A stretch of DNA of 64,000 bases from contig NZ_JBARWZ010000044.1 in the NCBI RefSeq assembly GCF_049647105.1, positions 1 through 64,000 of the forward strand, in the 5' to 3' direction. The stretch is from Actinophytocola sp049647105 (GTDB taxonomy: Bacteria > Actinomycetota > Actinomycetes > Mycobacteriales > Pseudonocardiaceae). Under the pieces are notes generated by a model. That model was not told where the DNA came from and ran no database searches. It worked only from the letters and a program-made list of their open reading frames with translations. Shown here piece by piece: positions 24,736 to 33,394 of the stretch. The stretch's first letter is position 1, and each line of letters starts with the position of its first letter. A program made the position numbers and the translations under genes.

Positions 24736-25302
24736 TTACACGAACCGGTCGGCCCCTCGCGACGGGCCGTAGCCGAACCCGGTTGGTTGCCCCTGTTGGT
24801 AGGCCGCGGTCGCACCCAACCGTGTGAAAGTGGACAACTCAATTTGCTGCGACGCTGTGGGTGCTGTGACCGGCGCGGCGCCAGGGATTCTTTGCGGGAC
24901 GGTGACGGTGATCCGAAATAGGGAAAGTCCACCTCGGACCGCGCGGGAACTTTGCTCTTTACAGCGGGACGTGCATGCATTGTGGACAACGCACGGCGGA
25001 CGCCGGGCCGCGCGCCCAGCTACCTGGCGACGTAAGACAAGTCGGGTGCCCGCGGTCTCTGCCCACGCTGGGGCGGCGGCGGTTTGAACCGCGTGACGCA
25101 GGGGGCGCTCCGTGCCGGGAAAATTCGTTCCACGCGTCGACGGCGGACGCGTAGCAGTATTTGTGTCAGGATTCTGTGTGACCGGGCAGGAAGACACCCA
25201 GGGCGACGGTCTTTATTTCCGTCGCCAGCCCACGTCGGCGACGGCCAAGTATCCAGCAAGTAATCTCGGGAAGCCCGGGTCAGCGGCGAGCGTGGTACGA
25301 GG
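24736..25302. other. Long intergenic region upstream of the RiPP operon
   Basis: About 570 bp between the candidate promoter and the end of the acyl ligase gene on the same strand. Composition drops below that of the genes, and the open frames here lack normal codon bias and credible starts. It separates the RiPP operon from the ligase transcript. I see no terminator hairpin or tRNA. Confidence 0.5.
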
Positions 25303-26967
25303 TCATCTCATTCCGACGGCACTTGGCGCCGACCCGACGTCGAACGACTCGCGGAGCAGGTACTTGCGCAGCTTGCCCGCCGGGTCGCGGGGCAACTCGT
25401 CGACGAATTCCAGCCGGGTGGGGTAGTACAGCTCGGTCATCCCGCGCTTGCGCAGAAGATCGTTCAGATCCTCGAGCGTCGGGGACTCGCCACCGGGCAC
25501 CACGACGGCACAGACCTGGTCGCGCGTACCGTCGCTGCAGGCGATGATCGCCACGTCCTTGACGTCGGGATGTTGCAGCAGTTCCTCTTCGACGTCCCGT
25601 ACCGGGATCATCACCTCGCAGGTCACGTCGTAGACGCGGTCGGCGACGCGACCTTCGATGCGGATGCCGCCCCGGCCGTCCGTGCGGGCGATGTCGCCGG
25701 TGTCGAACCAGTCGCCGTGGCCCGTGCCGGTGGTCGAGATCCGCTCGATGCTGCCTGCGATGGTGCCGACGCACATCGACGCGCCACGCACCTGGAGCGC
25801 CCCGGTTGCGCCGTCGCCCTCCGAGGTGGCCACCCGCACCTCGAGAGCGGGCAGCGGCCTGCCGTCGCTGTGTGCCGACCAGTCCTGTGGGTCGTCGGTG
25901 CGCACCGCCGTGCCAACGACGTTCTCGGTCATTCCCCACACCGCGCGCAGCGGCACGCCGAAAGTTTCGCGCACCATCGGCACCAGGTCGGGCGGCACCG
26001 TGGTGCCGCCGGCCATGATGGTGTGCAGGGACGGCAGGTCACGGGGACGTTCGCGCTGCGCGGCGACGAGCGCGGTGAGGCTGGGCGCGGAGGTCATCAG
26101 CCGGGTCGCTTCCGCCTGGACCATCAGATCGAGCAACCGGTCGGGATCGGCGACATCCTGGAACACGCCTGCGCCGCCGGACAGCAGGATCCCGAACACC
26201 GACCACAGCGGACACGCGATGTGGGTCACCCGCATCGTGGTCGCCGCCCGGTCCACGTCCGCGGCCCTGACCGCCTCCGCCAGCAACCCGCTGGAGCCGG
26301 CGTAGATCGTGTTGCAGGTGTGCAGCACGCCCTTGGGCTCGCCGGTGCTACCCGAGGTGAACAACACCATCGACGGCTGGTCGGGGCCAACCGGCGACAA
26401 CGAGGAGAGGTCGGGGTCCGGCCGGTTGACGAAGTGCTCGTGGAAGTCCACCGCTCCGGTGTCCCCGGCGTCGCCGTACACGACCCGATGCCGCAACCTC
26501 GGCAGCCGCGTCGCCATCTCGGCGAGTGCCCGCGCGTGACCGAAACCGCCCCAGTTGTCCACCGTGACGCAGACTCGCGCACCCGTCCTGCCCAGTGCCC
26601 GCTCGATCTCCCGCGCACGCAACTGCGGCACGATCGGCTGTGCGACCGCGCCGACTCGCAGGCACGCCAACAACAACGCCGCCGTTTCCCACCAGTCGGG
26701 AAGCTGGAAGGCGACCACGTCACCGGTGCGCACGCCGAAGTCGTCGAGGCCGCCCGCGATGCGCCGGACCAGCTGGTCGAACTCGCGGTAGGTCACCACC
26801 CGCACCGCGTCGTCGACGGTTCGCCCGTTGATCATCACCGGCGCATCGGGACGCGTTCGCACCGACTCGGCCAGGTCATCGAGGAAGGTCGTGTCCCGCC
26901 ACCAACCGTAGCTTCGATAGTGGTGCGCCAGATCGGGGTCAACCGACAGCTGAACCAGGGACGTCAC
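25303..26967 (-). CDS. Acyl-CoA ligase (cyclohexanecarboxylate/medium-chain acid type)
   Basis: A 554-residue ANL enzyme with a fatty-acid/aromatic-acid CoA ligase layout: A3-like LFTSGSTGEPKGV (~207), AVWGMTENVVGT (~335), DWFDTGDIAR (~425) and PRDPAGKLRKYLL at the C-terminus with the catalytic Lys. The early HHYRSYGWWRDTTFLDD resembles AliA-type cyclohexanecarboxyl-CoA ligases. It activates a carboxylic acid to an acyl-CoA; the substrate is unknown. GTG start at 26967. It lies 241 bp after the P450 gene on the same strand and may be co-transcribed with it. No evidence that it belongs to the RiPP operon. Confidence 0.85.
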   Translation of the reverse strand: MTSLVQLSVDPDLAHHYRSYGWWRDTTFLDDLAESVRTRPDAPVMINGRTVDDAVRVVTYREFDQLVRRIAGGLDDFGVRTGDVVAFQLPDWWETAALLLACLRVGAVAQPIVPQLRAREIERALGRTGARVCVTVDNWGGFGHARALAEMATRLPRLRHRVVYGDAGDTGAVDFHEHFVNRPDPDLSSLSPVGPDQPSMVLFTSGSTGEPKGVLHTCNTIYAGSSGLLAEAVRAADVDRAATTMRVTHIACPLWSVFGILLSGGAGVFQDVADPDRLLDLMVQAEATRLMTSAPSLTALVAAQRERPRDLPSLHTIMAGGTTVPPDLVPMVRETFGVPLRAVWGMTENVVGTAVRTDDPQDWSAHSDGRPLPALEVRVATSEGDGATGALQVRGASMCVGTIAGSIERISTTGTGHGDWFDTGDIARTDGRGGIRIEGRVADRVYDVTCEVMIPVRDVEEELLQHPDVKDVAIIACSDGTRDQVCAVVVPGGESPTLEDLNDLLRKRGMTELYYPTRLEFVDELPRDPAGKLRKYLLRESFDVGSAPSAVGMR

Positions 26968-27208
26968 TCCTGCAGCCTCCGCCGAATTCCGAGGTCAACG
27001 AGCCGAACCAGCACAGACATCGGCGCCGGCACCCGCCTTAACGAGGACGGAGCGTACCCGACCGACTCCGCCAGTCAATTGTTTCCGGCCACCCCAACCG
27101 TCATCGCCGATCTTGCTGCGCCATCTGCGGCCATGACTTGGTACGTCGGCAGGTGAGTACCTCCACCGGATGGCCGCCGTGCCTGAACCGCCCACGGAGT
27201 CCGCCACC

Positions 27209-28435
27209 TCAGCTCACCCCGAAGCGCAGGGGAAGCGATTCCGGGCCGTGGATCCCGACGGGCGGGCGCCAGTTCAAGGGACCGGCGACGACCGGCGGCG
27301 CCAGCCTGCTGGTCAGCACGGGAAGGACCTCGGCGATCTCCGCCTTGGCCAGTGCGGCCCCGAGGCAGTGGTGCGGACCGCCGCCGAACTGGAGGGCGGG
27401 TGCCTCCCTCGCGACGCTGATGTCGAACGTCGCGCCGTCGCGGAAGACACGCGGGTCGCGCTGCGCGATGTCGGTGCACACCATGAAGAACGTCTCCTTG
27501 GCGAAGTGCACGCCCCGGTACTCGAAGTCCGCCGCGGCGAACCGGTACACCGTGCCCGTCGACGGGATCCAGCGCATCACCTCGTCGGTGGCCTGGTCGG
27601 CCAGCTCTGGCCGGTCGGCCAGCAACCGCCACTGGCCAGGGTGCGCGGCGAACGCGACCATCGCGTTGTTCAGCTGGTGGCGGGTCGTGTCGTGCGCGGC
27701 GAACACCAGCGTGACGATGAGGTTGCGCAGCTCTTCCCCGCTGACCCGACCGTTGTCCTCGCGCTGCGCGGCGATCAACGCGGAGATGAGGTCGTCGGTG
27801 GGAGATGCCGACTTGTCCGCGATGAGGGCGTCGACGTACCCGTTGAGCCCGACCAGCGCGTTCTCGACCCGCCGGGGGATGTCGCCGCCGTGCGCGAGAC
27901 TGAACACGAGCCCGACATCGGCGGTCCACACCCGGAACGTGTCGTAGTCCTTCGCAGGCACGCCGAGCAGCTCGCACATGATCGCGAGCGGCAACGGGTT
28001 CCCGAAGTCCTCGCCGAAGTCACAGACGTCGAGCAGCGCGAGGCGATCGGTCAGCTCCTCCGCCCTGGCCCTGATGAACGGGCGCAACCCGTTGATCATG
28101 CGCGGCGTGAACGCCTTGTTGACCAGACCACGCAGCCGCCGGTGCTCCTCCCCGTCGTGGTTGACGATCATCGGCACGAACCAGTCGTAGATGGGGCCCG
28201 AGACGACGCCACCCATCTCCAGGTACCGCTTGCCGTTGTGGTCGAGGCGCGGGTCCCGCAACAGATCGCGCGACTCGGCGTACCGCAACACGAGTATGCC
28301 GAGCGGGCTGTCCGCGTACCAGCTGCGCTCCTGCGCCTCGACCACCTCCGGCGAGTCGAAGCGGAATTCTTGATCGACGATGTCGAGGAACGGAATATCA
28401 CGTGAGATCGACGTGCCGTCCACCGCAGTTGACAT
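27209..28435 (-). CDS. Cytochrome P450
   Basis: A 408-residue bacterial class I P450. The I-helix oxygen motif is AAHDTT (~245), the ExxR pair lies in DEVMRW (~290), and the haem loop is FGGGPHHCLGAALAKAE (~352, cysteine ligand in HHCLG). No membrane anchor, so it is soluble and needs a ferredoxin from elsewhere. The ATG at 28435 is where homology begins. Substrate unknown. It could tailor the product of either neighbouring cluster or oxidise an acid handled by the following CoA ligase gene. Confidence 0.93.
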   Translation of the reverse strand: MSTAVDGTSISRDIPFLDIVDQEFRFDSPEVVEAQERSWYADSPLGILVLRYAESRDLLRDPRLDHNGKRYLEMGGVVSGPIYDWFVPMIVNHDGEEHRRLRGLVNKAFTPRMINGLRPFIRARAEELTDRLALLDVCDFGEDFGNPLPLAIMCELLGVPAKDYDTFRVWTADVGLVFSLAHGGDIPRRVENALVGLNGYVDALIADKSASPTDDLISALIAAQREDNGRVSGEELRNLIVTLVFAAHDTTRHQLNNAMVAFAAHPGQWRLLADRPELADQATDEVMRWIPSTGTVYRFAAADFEYRGVHFAKETFFMVCTDIAQRDPRVFRDGATFDISVAREAPALQFGGGPHHCLGAALAKAEIAEVLPVLTSRLAPPVVAGPLNWRPPVGIHGPESLPLRFGVS

Positions 28436-28797
28436 TTGCAGCCTCCGCTCGGAGCGCCCCCACCCCACCATGCCGCACGCCGCCGCGCACCGGAAGACGG
28501 TAACGGGCTGTTTCTGCCCGAAATTCGACGATCTTGCTTCGCCGCGGCGTGGCACACGGCTCCACCTCGGTACAGCACAACAGGATCGCCGTATTTCTGA
28601 CGCGCGGTAGCCGAAAGACCATCAGGTGACGGTCGCCGTAGCTCGTTCGGGTCGTGCCGGTCAACTTACCTTGCCCGCTCATTCAGATTATCGGTAGCTT
28701 CACGCAAAGATCCTATTGTGAGTTCCGGAAGAATAGGCAACCCGTGTTGGCCGACTCCGGACGATCATGCCATCATTCTGACGAAAGATATGAGCAA
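28436..28797. other. Intergenic region between divergent P450 and protease genes
   Basis: About 360 bp, with an AT-richer stretch near 28680-28797 just before the protease gene. No open frame with good codon use. It should hold the two divergent promoters, but I could not define them. Confidence 0.5.
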
Positions 28798-29514
28798 ATG
28801 ACCGCGACGCGTGTTTCAAACTCGAATATTCCGCCACGTAGCGCCGTCGGCTATCTCGCCATGCGCTGGAGCACCGGCGGATGGGCCTACGGCTCCGGCG
28901 CGCTGATCGACGACCACCACATCCTCACGTGCTCCCACAACCTCATCGACGCCGTCACCGCTCCACCCCCGCGCGGGGAGGCGACGGAGGTTCGCTTCTA
29001 CCGTGCGTACAACCAGCAACGTCCTGCCGACCCGCCACCCGGCGGCGCGCAGGTGTCGGTCGGCTACTACAACGTGAACTTCCGCCAGGGGCAGGCCGCC
29101 TGGGACGTCGGGGTGTGCCGACTGGCCGAAGCGGTGCACGTCGACCCTCCGTTCGCGTACTTCCAGCCCACCGTGACCGGCGAGGAGATCGTCGGTGAGG
29201 ACGCGACGCTCACCGGCTATCCCGGCCCCGGCGAAGGCGAGATGTACGAGGACGCCGACGACGAGGTCGCCGGTGTCCACATCGCCACCAACACGCTCAT
29301 CTACACCCATGACACGTGGAGCGGGAACAGTGGATCCCCGGTGTGGACGTACGACTCCGTGATGGACACGGTCGTGCAACACGGCATCCACGTGTCCCGC
29401 CAGCCGCAGGAACTGCGCAGGGCGGTGCTCATCACCCAGCCGGTGCTGAACTGGATCATGAACGCCTGCGCCCAGCCCAACCCGGGCGGCGGCTTCACCC
29501 TCGTCGGACTCTGA
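28798..29514 (+). CDS. V8/trypsin-like serine protease without signal peptide
   Basis: A 238-residue S1-fold protease resembling glutamyl endopeptidases. The triad is visible: His in LTCSHNLID (~43), Asp in AAWDVGVCRL (~103) and Ser in SGNSGSPVW (~182). From the ATG at 28798 (weak ribosome site GAAAG) the protein begins directly with VSNSNIPPRSAVGYLAMRWS and has no signal peptide. An in-frame upstream extension does not give one either. It may act inside the cell or leave by another route. Most family members are secreted, so this is unusual. Confidence 0.85.
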   Translation: MTATRVSNSNIPPRSAVGYLAMRWSTGGWAYGSGALIDDHHILTCSHNLIDAVTAPPPRGEATEVRFYRAYNQQRPADPPPGGAQVSVGYYNVNFRQGQAAWDVGVCRLAEAVHVDPPFAYFQPTVTGEEIVGEDATLTGYPGPGEGEMYEDADDEVAGVHIATNTLIYTHDTWSGNSGSPVWTYDSVMDTVVQHGIHVSRQPQELRRAVLITQPVLNWIMNACAQPNPGGGFTLVGL

Positions 29515-29578
29515 GAGTCCACAGTAGACGGTTGAGTTGACCTACCGGCACGCTCGTCACGGCTACCACGACTCGCGC

Positions 29579-29607
29579 TGGACACTCGGCAAACTCTGTC
29601 GTAACAT
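29579..29607 (+). promoter_or_regulatory. Promoter of small secreted protein gene (duplicated type)
   Basis: TGGACA (29579-29584), 17 bp, TAACAT (29602-29607), then 36 bp to the GTG start. The same elements at the same spacing precede the paralogous gene on the other strand (30413-30441), with further matches (CGxCAA, CCCG, GTTAG, AACAT, GGGAG), so the whole promoter-leader was duplicated. Confidence 0.7.
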
Positions 29608-29643
29608 CCGCCCGAATCGTTAGCTTCTAACATGGGAGTGCCT

Positions 29644-29967
29644 GTGAACTCGCGACGTGTCGCGTTGGCTGTCGCCGCGGCTTCGGTTTTCACCGCCACC
29701 GTCTTCTCGCCGACGGTGAGCTCTGCTGAACCACAGCCCGCCCCATCGAGCAAGCCCGTGATGGTCGCGGGCATGATGGCACACGTCAATTCCGACGTGG
29801 AGTACACGTGGCTCTACGACAGCGCCTACGGTGACGCGCACGGGGAGACGAAGCTGTTCCGATGCTTCAACTTCCTGTACGACTACACGTCCAACGGCCG
29901 CTACCACGCCTATGCCCTGAACGGCTTCATCTCGATGGACAGGGCCGGTTCGGGCTGGTGCGACTAG
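29644..29967 (+). CDS. Small secreted two-cysteine protein, paralogue A
   Basis: A 107-residue exported protein with a signal peptide (RRVALAVAAASVF core, cleavage near SSAEP). The mature ~75 residues have AHVNSDVEYTWLY, a cysteine in FRCFNFLYDY, and NGRYHAYALNGFISMDRAGSGWCD at the C-terminus, giving one likely disulphide. The GTG at 29644 is chosen because GGGAG lies just upstream; the ATG at 29632 lacks a ribosome site. A convergent paralogue follows at 30037. Family unknown to me; the size and secretion suggest an extracellular inhibitor, toxin-like or surface-acting protein. Confidence 0.8.
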   Translation: MNSRRVALAVAAASVFTATVFSPTVSSAEPQPAPSSKPVMVAGMMAHVNSDVEYTWLYDSAYGDAHGETKLFRCFNFLYDYTSNGRYHAYALNGFISMDRAGSGWCD

Positions 29968-29988
29968 TTACCAGGCTTTGACCGACAG

Positions 29989-30023
29989 CATGACAGCCCG
30001 GCCACTTCGGCCGGGCTGTCATG
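29989..30023. terminator. Bidirectional terminator between paralogues
   Basis: A perfect 15-bp stem (CATGACAGCCCGGCC and complement) with the loop ACTTC lies midway between the two convergent stops. It should end both transcripts. Confidence 0.9.
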
Positions 30024-30036
30024 TGTCTTCAGGGAA

Positions 30037-30375
30037 TCAGTCGCTGCACCAGCCGGAACCGGCCTTGTCGGTGGAGATCCAGCCACCCAGCTCGTAGGCG
30101 TGGTAGCGGCCGTTGACGATCTGGTCGTAGTAGAAGTCCTTGCAGGGCCCGTAGAACCTGTCGTTGACCGTCTCCTCGCCGTAGTAGTACCGGTAGAGAT
30201 AGGTTCTGGCGACATCGGTGTTCACGTGCGCCTTCAGCCCAGCCGCCGGGGCGACCACGCTGGCGTGCGGGGCAGCGGCAGGGGCAGTCTCGGCCGCGCC
30301 CACCACCGGTTGGGTGAGAGTCACAGCGAGAAGCGGAATGGCGACGAGGGCCGACGTCACGAGTCGTAAACGCAC
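30037..30375 (-). CDS. Small secreted two-cysteine protein, paralogue B
   Basis: A 112-residue exported protein with a signal peptide (LRLVTSALVAIPLLAVTL). The mature part shares KAHVNTDV, YGPCKDFYYD, NGRYHAYELGGWIS and DKAGSGWCSD with paralogue A on the other strand, including both cysteines. The GTG at 30375 has GGGAG five bases upstream, exactly as in paralogue A; a TTG at 30387 would be the alternative. Likely produced by tail-to-tail inverted duplication, since promoter, leader and gene are all conserved. Function unknown. Confidence 0.8.
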   Translation of the reverse strand: MRLRLVTSALVAIPLLAVTLTQPVVGAAETAPAAAPHASVVAPAAGLKAHVNTDVARTYLYRYYYGEETVNDRFYGPCKDFYYDQIVNGRYHAYELGGWISTDKAGSGWCSD

Positions 30376-30412
30376 ACAGTCTCCCAATGTTGAACTCTAA
30401 CAATCAGCGGGA

Positions 30413-30441
30413 ACTGTAGGGTAGCAATTGACGGGTGTCCA
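30413..30441 (-). promoter_or_regulatory. Promoter of paralogue B (duplicated type)
   Basis: Minus-strand TGGACA (30441-30436), 17 bp, TACAGT (30418-30413), then 37 bp to the GTG. Architecture and flanking bases match the promoter at 29579-29607. Confidence 0.7.
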
Positions 30442-30475
30442 GAGGCGCCACGGTCCCTGCCCGAGACCGGAGCGG

Positions 30476-31261
30476 TCACCCCCCGGTGTTCGCCGGAGCG
30501 GACCCCACCGCGAGGGCGGGCGACTCTGCTCCCGGGGCCACCTTGGCCTTGGGCGACCGTCTCGCGACACCGACGATCGTCCGGCCCGCGGTTCTCTCCA
30601 GCCACCAGTGCGCGATCAGGAGATTACCGGTCCAGCCACCCCAGCGGGCCGACTCCACGGCCGTGGGGATGTCCACACCGATCTCGACGAGCAGGTTGGC
30701 GATGACGAAGACCCACACACCATAGCCCCACATGATCGCGAAGCTGTAGACCATCCAGCGGCGATGCGCGGCGTAGCGTCGCTGCCGCGCCGCCATCCAG
30801 CCGAAGATGGCCGCGATCGACCACAGGGAGGCGGCGAAGAGGACGGCGACACGGCCGGGGCCCGGCGTCACCGGATACATGGCAAGCGCCAGTACGGCAG
30901 CCGGCAGCGCGCCGACGAAGATGTAGAGTCTTCCGCTGATCCGGTGCACAGCCGGATACTTCCGGCGCAGCCAGGGCAGGAACTGCAGGACGGCGGTCAG
31001 CAGCGCGACCGAGCCGCTGATCACGTGACCCGAGAGGAACGCGAAGTGCAGTGCGTGTTCCGGCGGGATCCGCGAGTTGGCCGGATCAAGGGTGAGGTAA
31101 GGCGGGAGTTTGTAGACGACGTAGCCAATCGCGGCCACCGCGAAGATGATCATGGCCTCGCGGTGCCACCGTCTTTTCGTCACACCTCGCGTTGGCCTGT
31201 CCCCGGCCGGGCGGCCGGAGTCGGGAACTGGCGAGTCCAGCTTGTCGACGTGCTGTGTCAT
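30476..31261 (-). CDS. DUF2306 integral membrane protein
   Basis: A 261-residue membrane protein with about six transmembrane segments. The DUF2306 pattern is visible: HFAFLSGHVISGSVALLTAVLQFLP (~70), HRISGRLYIF (~105) and YAAHRRWMVYSFA (~165), with conserved histidines that may bind haem or metal. N- and C-terminal tails are soluble and proline-rich. The ATG overlaps the stop of the E2 gene (ATGA), so it is the last gene of the 26-kb NRPS/PKS operon. Its role there is unknown; possibly a redox step, self-resistance or export. Confidence 0.75.
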   Translation of the reverse strand: MTQHVDKLDSPVPDSGRPAGDRPTRGVTKRRWHREAMIIFAVAAIGYVVYKLPPYLTLDPANSRIPPEHALHFAFLSGHVISGSVALLTAVLQFLPWLRRKYPAVHRISGRLYIFVGALPAAVLALAMYPVTPGPGRVAVLFAASLWSIAAIFGWMAARQRRYAAHRRWMVYSFAIMWGYGVWVFVIANLLVEIGVDIPTAVESARWGGWTGNLLIAHWWLERTAGRTIVGVARRSPKAKVAPGAESPALAVGSAPANTGG

Positions 31262-32376
31262 GATGGTTGCGCTCTCTGTTCCGTAGGGATGGCAGGCCCG
31301 TTCTCCAACTCCTCCTTGATGGCTTGGAGGAACGCGACGGCTTCGCGCCCGTTGACCACGCGGTGGTCGTAGACGATCGAGATGTTGACGACACGATGGC
31401 TGGTGACCTCGCCTGTCTCGTCGAGCGCCAGCTCATGGGTCACACCGGCCAGGCACACCACACAGGTCTGTCCTGGGTAGACGATCGGCGCGGCCAGCAC
31501 CACGTCCTGGTCGGTGTGCAGGGACACCATGATGTTCGCGCCCGCGAGGTCCTTCGACTCGAACCCGCCGGCCAGCGCGCGTTCCCGGAACTCCATGAGG
31601 GTGTTCGCGACCCGGTCCGTGGCAAGGTCGTCGGCGGACCGGATGACCGGCACGAACAGCCCCGTGCCGACATCCACGGTGACGCCGACATGCGCGGCGT
31701 CGGCGAGCCGGATCGAGCGGTCGTCCACTCTGGCCGCGAAGAACGACGGGAACCGCGCACGCAGCCCGGCGACCGCGGCCACCAGCAACTCGGGAAGGCC
31801 GATCAGGCTGCCGGTCTGCCTGCCGAATTGCCGTGCCCGCCGCAGGGCCGAGTCGACGTGCACCTTCATCACGGCAAGCGCGGCAGGCACGTCGCGGTGT
31901 GACTCGGTGACCACGGCGGCCACCGCCCGCTGGGCCCTCGTCAGCGTGACGGCGTCCTCAGGAGTCACCAGCCCTTCGACGTCGGCCTGCTTGACAACCT
32001 TCTTTCCCAGTTCCCGCAGGCGCTCCAGCGGCACGCCGAGCCGCTGCGCCGCCTCCCGCGCCGAGTTGGTGACCACCACCTGTTCCCGCTGCTGGTCCAC
32101 CACCTCGGTCCGCTGTGTGGCAAGGAAGTCCTGCCGCTGCTGGTCGGAGGCGAACACCCGCGCGATGACGTCCCCGTAGGTGCACTCGGCCAGCGCCGGG
32201 ACGGCACGGTGCAGCACGCCGTCGCGCTCCACCTCCAGGTCGGTGGCGGCCTTCGACGTCTCGATGACCGCCACCGCGTCGCCTGCGCGGACCTCCGCGC
32301 CGTCCTCGGCGAGCCACTCGACGAGGGTGTAGGAGTCGTCGTTGTTGTTCAGCTTGGGAACGACCAGTTCAGTCAC
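31258..32376 (-). CDS. 2-oxoacid dehydrogenase E2 (dihydrolipoyl acyltransferase)
   Basis: A 372-residue E2. The lipoyl domain carries K42 in ETSKAATDLE; a peripheral E1/E3-binding segment lies at ~115-140 (REAAQRLGVPLERLRELGKK); the catalytic domain ends with the active-site motif YDHRVVNGREA (~337). Normally it transfers an acyl group from E1 to CoA. In this operon, next to stand-alone carrier proteins and an FkbH protein, the acceptor may instead be a carrier protein, as shown for dehydrogenase-like enzymes in tetronate and naphthyridinomycin-type pathways. Starts with GTG, overlapping the E1beta stop by eight bases. Confidence 0.9.
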   Translation of the reverse strand: MTELVVPKLNNNDDSYTLVEWLAEDGAEVRAGDAVAVIETSKAATDLEVERDGVLHRAVPALAECTYGDVIARVFASDQQRQDFLATQRTEVVDQQREQVVVTNSAREAAQRLGVPLERLRELGKKVVKQADVEGLVTPEDAVTLTRAQRAVAAVVTESHRDVPAALAVMKVHVDSALRRARQFGRQTGSLIGLPELLVAAVAGLRARFPSFFAARVDDRSIRLADAAHVGVTVDVGTGLFVPVIRSADDLATDRVANTLMEFRERALAGGFESKDLAGANIMVSLHTDQDVVLAAPIVYPGQTCVVCLAGVTHELALDETGEVTSHRVVNISIVYDHRVVNGREAVAFLQAIKEELENGPAIPTEQRAQPS

Positions 32377-33394
32377 CGGTAACCACCTTCCTCACGGCCC
32401 GGTGGATGTCGTCGGCCTGGACGAGAACGTGACGTTCCAGGTGCGCGGCAGTGGGCACGACGCGGTCGGCGGAATGTATGAGCCGTACCGGTTTCGCCAG
32501 GCTGTCCCACAGTTCGGCGTGCACCTGGTGTGCGACCTGGGCACCCCAGGTGCCGCCCTCGGTGCTCTCCTCGGCGACACAGACCAGGCGTGTACGCGCC
32601 AGCACGGGCAACAGTGGACCGAGGTCGAACGGGTACAGCCTGGACGGCACGAGCACGAGGCAGGTGATCTCGTCCTCGAGCAGCAGCGAGCGGGCGGCGG
32701 CCACCACGCGCTGCGTCAGTCCGCCCGGCGCGATGAGCACGCAGTCGAACTCGTCCTGGTCATCGACGTACACCCTGGCCGTGCCGTCGTCGGTCAGGTC
32801 GTAGCGGAACAGGTCATCGACCACGCCATCGCGGTACATCCGTTGCGTGTAAAGGATCTTGTCCTCGAACAGCACCGAGGGCTCGCCGGTGGCCAGCGCC
32901 TGGCCGAGCACGGCGCCGTTGTCCCGGAACGGAGAGACCTCGAACAGCGACAGGTGCGGGATACCGACGAAGTGCTTCTGCAGGCTCTGGCTGTGTGTCG
33001 GCCCGTAGCTGCGGCCGCCGCCGGTTGGGCACCGCACCAGCAGCCGCATCGGCACGGTGGTGCCGTACATGGACACCGACTTGGTGGCGAAGTTGAGGAT
33101 CTGGTCGAACGCCAGCGCGACGAAGTCGCTGAACATGATCTCGACGATCGCGGTGTCGCCCGCGAGCGCGAGACCGCCTGCCACGCCGACGATGCCGCCC
33201 TCGCTCAGCGGTGTGCTCAGCACGCGGTCCGGGTAGCGGGTCGACAGACCCCTGGTCACCTTGAACGCGCCGCCGTAGGGATCGTCGACGTCCTCACCGA
33301 GCAGGTACGCGGTCGCGTCGCGGGCGAACAACTCGTGCAGGGCCGTGTTCAGGTTCTCGGCCACCCGCTCGGTACGGGACAGGACGGCGGTCAC
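32369..33394 (-). CDS. 2-oxoacid dehydrogenase E1 beta subunit
   Basis: A 341-residue transketolase-type protein with the E1beta hallmarks: LLGEDVDDPYGGAFKVTRGL (~32), TPLSEGGIVGVAGGLALAG (~62) with the conserved Glu that activates thiamine diphosphate, and PTGGGRSYGPTHSQSLQKHF (~125). It works with the E1alpha encoded upstream (GTGA overlap). The cognate 2-oxoacid is unknown: pyruvate, a branched acid, or a sugar-derived ketose would all be possible. No E3 gene is present, so E3 must come from primary metabolism, if needed. Confidence 0.92.
   Translation of the reverse strand: MTAVLSRTERVAENLNTALHELFARDATAYLLGEDVDDPYGGAFKVTRGLSTRYPDRVLSTPLSEGGIVGVAGGLALAGDTAIVEIMFSDFVALAFDQILNFATKSVSMYGTTVPMRLLVRCPTGGGRSYGPTHSQSLQKHFVGIPHLSLFEVSPFRDNGAVLGQALATGEPSVLFEDKILYTQRMYRDGVVDDLFRYDLTDDGTARVYVDDQDEFDCVLIAPGGLTQRVVAAARSLLLEDEITCLVLVPSRLYPFDLGPLLPVLARTRLVCVAEESTEGGTWGAQVAHQVHAELWDSLAKPVRLIHSADRVVPTAAHLERHVLVQADDIHRAVRKVVTGD

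Noticed and set aside
24660..24989. 109-codon minus-strand frame upstream of the precursor, considered as an extra RiPP gene
   Set aside because: Basic, low-complexity composition, poor codon bias and no ribosome site; it overlaps the likely promoter.
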